Assembly (NCBI GenBank): GCA_003171295.1
Contig: PMYF01000478.1
Span: 1-10,260, forward strand
Direction of reading: 5' to 3'
DNA length: 10,260 nt
Origin: Acidobacteriota bacterium
GTDB taxonomy: Bacteria > Acidobacteriota > Terriglobia > UBA7540
A model generated the notes under the pieces. The model worked only from the letters and a program-made list of their open reading frames with translations. It ran no database searches and was not told the DNA's origin. The translations under genes were made by a program, and so were the position numbers. Position 1 is the stretch's first letter; the number at the start of each line of letters is the position of its first letter. Shown here piece by piece: positions 6,900-10,260 of the stretch.

Positions 6900-6995
6900 G
6901 CGAGGTCCAGAGGGCGGAACGCGTTCCAGACGTTGGGCCGCCATCGTTTTGCGAGACGAACTTCGCTGGGCGGTTGACCACGGGTGACTGATCAC
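6874..6995. repeat. Inverted repeat spanning the spacer, with internal palindrome
   Basis: Exact 11-bp arms at 6874-6884 and 6985-6995 enclose 100 bases. Inside lies the perfect 12-bp palindrome GGAACGCGTTCC (6916-6927). The interior has no ORF worth calling, and no target-site duplication was recognised. It could be a remnant of a small non-autonomous element or simply a repeat cluster. Confidence 0.45.
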
Positions 6996-7005
6996 CGGCG
7001 ATTTC

Positions 7006-8196
7006 CTACATCAAATACGCTGACTCACCCGTCCCCGGCGGCGGGGTGGCCAGCAAATCAATATAAGTAGCCTTCTCCAGCAAGGCCCGCGCTGCCTGGG
7101 CAATGGCATGAGCGGCGCCGGGGCGCGACGACTCGCGGGCGCGCCGCCGCATTTCCTGAAGTTCCTGGGGAGCCGCGAGCAGTCGCGACGCCAACCCCGG
7201 GAGGTCACCGGGCCTTTCGGCATGCAGCGCCACGCCTTTTTGCTCGAGGTAGCGAACGTGCCGCTCCTCCGGGCCGGGAATGGGATGGGTGAGGATCATC
7301 GGCAATCCCGCCGCCAGCGCTTCGGCTGCCGTCAGCCCGCCCGGCTTAGTGATCAGGAGGTCGGCAACCGCCATGAGTTCCGGCACGTTGTCGGTCCAGC
7401 CGAGCGGATGCAGATCCAGCGTGACCCGTCTTCGGAGCAATTCCAGCCGCCGGCGGAGTTTACGGTCGTGCCCGGCCACCGCCAGCACCTGCATCGGCAC
7501 ACCACAGAGATCCAGGCCTGCAACGATTTTGTCGAGGGGCACAGGCCCCATGCCGCCCCCCATCACCAGCACCACCGGCCGGCGGCCGTCCAGGCCGAGG
7601 GCCTTAATCAGGTCGGCCCTGTCAAAGGACAAGGCAAAAGCGGGGTCCACCGGGATGCCGCTCAGCAAGACCCGATTCGGCAGCACTCCCCAGCCGATCA
7701 ACTGCCCGCGCGCCTCGTCGCTGGCCACGCAGTACAGATCAATCTCGGATTGCACCCAGGGCGGCTCGGTTTGAAAATCAGTTTGCACCGCCAGGATGGG
7801 CGCGTTGAACCAGCCTTCGCGCCGGCCCAGCGCGGCGATTTCTGCGGCGCCGATCTCCGTGACGATCACGAGGTGCGGGGCGTGCTTCTTGATCTGGCGC
7901 AACACCTCGCGGCAGCCCCGACGGAACACCCAGTCGGGAGCCGTAGCTTGATGCAATTGGCGCTGACGGCGCTCAAACAACCGGCGCCAGAGCCAGGGCG
8001 CATGCCGCAGCATCCACCAGTAGGGGTCCACGTAAAGCCAGTGGAACCAAGGCCGGGCCGACTCCAGAGCATCCAGCAAGGTCACTTCGATCGGATCCAT
8101 GCCGTCGTAGAGAGCGCTTTCGACGACTTCCGCAGCGCGCAGATGTCCTGAGCCCACACTGAGGGTCAAAATGCAAACGCGCTTCTGAATCATCAT
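7006..8196 (-). CDS. GT28 / MGDG-synthase-type glycolipid glycosyltransferase
   Basis: 396 residues, GT-B fold. The N-terminal MGDG-synthase domain is marked by SVGSGHLRAAE (13-23). The C-terminal sugar-nucleotide domain has VMGGGMGP (211-218), GWTDNVPELMAVADLLITKPGGLTA in part (266-290), and EALAAGLPMI (292-301) followed by PIPGPEE (305-311). These match bacterial diacylglycerol glucosyl-/galactosyltransferases and MurG relatives, which transfer a hexose from a UDP-sugar to a lipid at the inner face of the membrane. There is no membrane span, but basic/aromatic patches near 60-82 (WW, WLWRRLFERR) suit peripheral membrane binding. Two ATGs (8196, 8193) share a GGAG ribosome site 4 or 7 bases away, so the second may be used. 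It follows the KAS gene by 29 bases. Acceptor and sugar are unknown. In the TDFQTEPPW segment (139-147), the His expected from relatives appears replaced by Glu. Confidence 0.9.
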   Translation of the reverse strand: MMIQKRVCILTLSVGSGHLRAAEVVESALYDGMDPIEVTLLDALESARPWFHWLYVDPYWWMLRHAPWLWRRLFERRQRQLHQATAPDWVFRRGCREVLRQIKKHAPHLVIVTEIGAAEIAALGRREGWFNAPILAVQTDFQTEPPWVQSEIDLYCVASDEARGQLIGWGVLPNRVLLSGIPVDPAFALSFDRADLIKALGLDGRRPVVLVMGGGMGPVPLDKIVAGLDLCGVPMQVLAVAGHDRKLRRRLELLRRRVTLDLHPLGWTDNVPELMAVADLLITKPGGLTAAEALAAGLPMILTHPIPGPEERHVRYLEQKGVALHAERPGDLPGLASRLLAAPQELQEMRRRARESSRPGAAHAIAQAARALLEKATYIDLLATPPPGTGESAYLM

Positions 8197-8225
8197 GGCA
8201 CTCCAAGGCGCGGCCCGCCCGGCCC

Positions 8226-9455
8226 TTACTCAAACCGGCGAACTGCTAACACCGCATTCAACCCACCAAAAGCAAAGGAATTGGATACCGCCACCCGCAC
8301 GGGTTTTTCCCGCGCCTGATTCGGCACGTAATCCAAGTCGCACTCCGGGTCCGGCTGCGTGTAATTGGCCGTGGGAGGAATAACCCCCTGCTCGATAGCC
8401 TGGATGGTAGCCACCATCTCGATCGCTCCGGTTGCCCCCATGGTGTGCCCATGCATCGACTTCGTGGAACTGATGGCCAGGCGCCGGGCGTGCTCCTTGA
8501 ACACTTCTTTGATCACCTGCGTTTCCGTGGCATCGTTCAGGCGGGTACCCGTTCCGTGAGCGTTGATATAGTCCACTTCTTCCGGATTGATTTGTCCTTC
8601 CGCCAACGCCATCCGCACGGCGCGCGCCGGGCCGTCAATCGAGGGCTGGGTAATGTGGCTGGCGTCCGAACTTAAGCCGAAGCCCAGAACCTCCCCGTAA
8701 ATCCTGGCCCCGCGCTGCTTGGCGTGCTCGAGTTCCTCGAGCAAAAGCACCCCCGCGCCTTCCCCGATTACCAAGCCATCGCGGTCCGCCGAGAACGGCC
8801 GGCAGGCGCGGGTGGGATCGCCGTTGCCCGGGGCCAGCACTCGCACCGATTCCCAGGAGCGAATCATCCCGTAGGTAATGGGCGCTTCGCTGCCACCGGC
8901 CAGCATCAGGTCGGCGATGCCGAATTTAACCAGGTGGAATGCCTGACCGATGGCGTGGCCGGAAGACGAGCAGGCGGTGGCAGTGGTGAGCGCCGGTCCC
9001 TGCGCGCCAAACTCCATGCAGATTTGCGAGGTGGCGGCATTATGCATGATCTTGGGAATAGTGAAAGGATGCAGGCGGACCGCCTGCTTGACATAGAGAC
9101 TGTAATATCCCGAGTCAAAAGTCGTCGCGCCCCCCATGCCCGTACCCATCACCACGCCGAAACGCGAGCGCTCCTCGTCGCGAAGCTCGAGGCCGCTCGT
9201 TTCCATAGCTTCTTTGGCGGCCAGCAGACCAAACTGGCTGAAGCGGTCGAGCAGGTCGAGCCGCTTGGCGGGGAAATAATCAGTCGGCTCATAATCCGGG
9301 ATTTCGGCGGCAATCTGCACACTCAACGACGCGGGATCGATTTGCCGGATGCGCCGGATCGCCGACCGGCCCTCGACCAGCATCTTAAAGAAACTGTCCA
9401 CATTCTTCCCGGTGGAGGCAAATACTCCAATGCCGGTGATAACCACTCTCCGCAC
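8226..9455 (-). CDS. Beta-ketoacyl-ACP synthase, KAS II (FabF) type
   Basis: 409 residues, full FabF length. It begins with RRVVITGIG. The active-site Cys162 lies in TATACSSSGHAIG, His300 in NAHGTGTRLND, Lys332 and His337 in STKSMHGHTMGATGA. These complete the Cys-His-His set of a condensing enzyme, so it should be active in decarboxylative Claisen condensation of malonyl-ACP with an acyl primer. The C-terminal gating loop reads NSFAFGGLN where typical FabF has NSFGFGGTN. This marks a divergent KAS, perhaps with altered chain preference. The start codon is GTG, supported by AAGGGG six bases upstream (9462-9467). It follows the ACP gene by 24 bases, so the ACP is its likely partner. No fabD, fabG or fabZ is in the window, so it may serve a specialised lipid or rely on the housekeeping FAS enzymes. 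Confidence 0.94.
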   Translation of the reverse strand: MRRVVITGIGVFASTGKNVDSFFKMLVEGRSAIRRIRQIDPASLSVQIAAEIPDYEPTDYFPAKRLDLLDRFSQFGLLAAKEAMETSGLELRDEERSRFGVVMGTGMGGATTFDSGYYSLYVKQAVRLHPFTIPKIMHNAATSQICMEFGAQGPALTTATACSSSGHAIGQAFHLVKFGIADLMLAGGSEAPITYGMIRSWESVRVLAPGNGDPTRACRPFSADRDGLVIGEGAGVLLLEELEHAKQRGARIYGEVLGFGLSSDASHITQPSIDGPARAVRMALAEGQINPEEVDYINAHGTGTRLNDATETQVIKEVFKEHARRLAISSTKSMHGHTMGATGAIEMVATIQAIEQGVIPPTANYTQPDPECDLDYVPNQAREKPVRVAVSNSFAFGGLNAVLAVRRFE

Positions 9456-9479
9456 GATGGGCCCCTTGGATGTCGAGGG

Positions 9480-9770
9480 TTAGCTGGTGGTAGCGGTAGT
9501 CTCGCCCTTCGCCATAGCCACCAGATCAGACACGTCTTTGCCTTCCAGTACGCGTGTGAGGCTGTCCACCACCTGGCGGACCCCCCGCATGTTCTGGGCT
9601 ACGGTGTCGGGGATGTCAATTTTGAATTCTTCTTCCAAAGCGAAAAGGATGTTCACGCCGTCCAGCGAATCGATGCCGAGCTCGGCAAACGTCGAGTCCA
9701 CCGTGATCTTGCTCGCGTCCAGGTGTTGCTCCCGCGCGATGATCTCAATAACCTTCTGGGTAACGTCCAT
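9480..9770 (-). CDS. Acyl carrier protein
   Basis: About 96 residues. The central motif ELGIDSLDGVNILFALEEEF carries the Ser (residue 35) that receives 4'-phosphopantetheine. The four-helix ACP pattern with the acidic recognition helix after it is evident. It ends with a ~20-residue tail (from GKDVSDLV onward, Thr/Ser-rich) longer than that of housekeeping AcpP. It carries acyl intermediates on a thioester in the cytosol, most likely for the KAS encoded 24 bases downstream. I choose the ATG at 9770, because GAGGAG lies five bases before it. A GTG at 9776 would overlap that site and adds two residues. The preceding receiver gene ends 51 bases upstream, in the same transcript. DSLDGVN differs from AcpP's DSLDTVE, suggesting a specialised carrier. 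Confidence 0.93.
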   Translation of the reverse strand: MDVTQKVIEIIAREQHLDASKITVDSTFAELGIDSLDGVNILFALEEEFKIDIPDTVAQNMRGVRQVVDSLTRVLEGKDVSDLVAMAKGETTATTS

Positions 9771-9775
9771 CTCCA

Positions 9776-9781
9776 CTCCTC
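9776..9781 (-). promoter_or_regulatory. Ribosome binding site deciding the ACP start
   Basis: GAGGAG on the minus strand, five bases before the ATG at 9770. It overlaps the alternative GTG start at 9774-9776, so the ATG is preferred. Confidence 0.65.
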
Positions 9782-9821
9782 ATCCTGCAAAGTTAAATAC
9801 CCGCCGAGCCCGCCTGCACCC

Positions 9822-10205
9822 TCACGAAGAAATCCCGATCGGATTCGGGGCGACCAGCCCCGCCACCTTCTGTAGCAATTCCGAAAGCTGGAAGGGTTTG
9901 TCGAGCAGCGCATACGCACCCAGCGCTTGCGCCGCCTTCTTTTCAGTTCCGCTCATGAACGATGACATCAGAATGATTTGATGCTGGGAATTCTGCTGGC
10001 GTAGTTTGCGAAGAAGTTCCAGCCCCGATTCCTGAGGCATTTGGAGGTCAGCAATGACGATGCGGCACTCACCATCGCGGCTCAGCGCCTCCCGGGCCGC
10101 CGCGCCGTCCGCCACGGCACACACGACGTAGCCGTTGGCTTCCAAAACCTCGCAGAGCAGGTCTCGGCTTTCTTGATCGTCATCCACTACAAGGATCTTG
10201 TTCAT
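9822..10205 (-). CDS. Stand-alone response-regulator receiver domain protein
   Basis: 127 residues, a single CheY-like receiver with no output domain. The acidic pair is Asp8/Asp9 (ILVVDDDQ), the phospho-acceptor is Asp53 (VIADLQMP), the switch Ser is at 81/82 (ILMSSF), and Lys103 is in LLDKPF. All residues needed for phosphorylation are present. Such proteins act by protein contact, in phosphorelays or by binding an enzyme or kinase. No histidine kinase is in the window. It is the first gene of the run and lies directly behind a sigma-54 promoter, 51 bases ahead of the ACP gene. It may tune the activity or localisation of the following pathway, which is inference. The ATG at 10205 has no strong ribosome site (GGTG eight bases away is the best). 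Confidence 0.93.
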   Translation of the reverse strand: MNKILVVDDDQESRDLLCEVLEANGYVVCAVADGAAAREALSRDGECRIVIADLQMPQESGLELLRKLRQQNSQHQIILMSSFMSGTEKKAAQALGAYALLDKPFQLSELLQKVAGLVAPNPIGISS

Positions 10206-10227
10206 GAGGTAACACCAGACTTAATAT

Positions 10228-10244
10228 AGCAATACGAGTGCCAA
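10228..10244 (-). promoter_or_regulatory. Sigma-54 (RpoN) promoter of the receiver-ACP-KAS operon
   Basis: The minus strand reads TTGGCACTCGTATTGCT. The -24 element TTGGCAC and -12 element TTGCT are separated so that GG and GC are exactly 10 bases apart, the defining sigma-54 spacing, with a consensus match at TGGCAC-N5-TTGC. Transcription would start near 10217, about 12 bases before the receiver ATG, so the leader is short. Enhancer sites for an NtrC-type activator would lie beyond the window edge. Confidence 0.7.
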
Positions 10245-10260
10245 GCCCCCAGCATGTTCG

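Noticed and set aside
7108..9875. Long plus-strand open frames (7108-8151, 8724-9875)
   Set aside because: They are antisense to the glycosyltransferase, KAS and ACP genes, which carry complete conserved motifs; no ribosome site or recognisable protein.
10223..10228. TATATT as a sigma-70 -10 box before the receiver gene
   Set aside because: No -35 box at 16-19 bases; the same region fits the sigma-54 pattern much better.

Overview
The window (10,260 bases, about 60 % GC in the genes) reads as chromosomal DNA of a Gram-negative bacterium with type IV pili. My best guess is an Acidobacteriota member, from the general look of the proteins and of the spacer repeats. That assignment is inference and was not tested. 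Every gene I can support lies on the minus strand, so transcription runs from high to low coordinates.

Right part (10260 to 7006): a compact operon begins with a stand-alone response-regulator receiver (10205-9822). It continues with an acyl carrier protein (9770-9480), a KAS II-type beta-ketoacyl-ACP synthase (9455-8226) and a GT28/MGDG-synthase-type glycolipid glycosyltransferase (8196-7006). Just upstream of the receiver gene is a textbook sigma-54 (-24/-12) promoter (10228-10244).

Middle part (7005 to 2228): after a 155-base spacer comes a PaaK/CapK-like adenylate-forming ligase (6850-5537). After a further 114-base spacer come an MtnX-like HAD-IB phosphatase (5422-4676), a class III PLP aminotransferase starting on the base after the phosphatase stop (4675-3209), and a secreted protein of unknown function (3181-2228). 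Both spacers carry degenerate 7-base tandem repeats arranged as inverted repeats. Two hairpins (2184-2217, 2134-2159) follow the last gene. Together ACP, KAS, ligase, glycosyltransferase, phosphatase and aminotransferase look like a pathway that builds, activates and decorates an acyl chain, perhaps an amino- or glycolipid. No product can be named from sequence.

Left part (2227 to 1): a 682-base intergenic stretch, AT-rich at 1560-1830, holds a strong sigma-70 promoter (1626-1655) with a 7-base dyad just upstream of it. This promoter should drive a small excisionase/MerR-type HTH protein (1539-1318), pilM (1305-253) and pilN (250 to the window edge), the start of a type IV pilus inner-membrane assembly operon.
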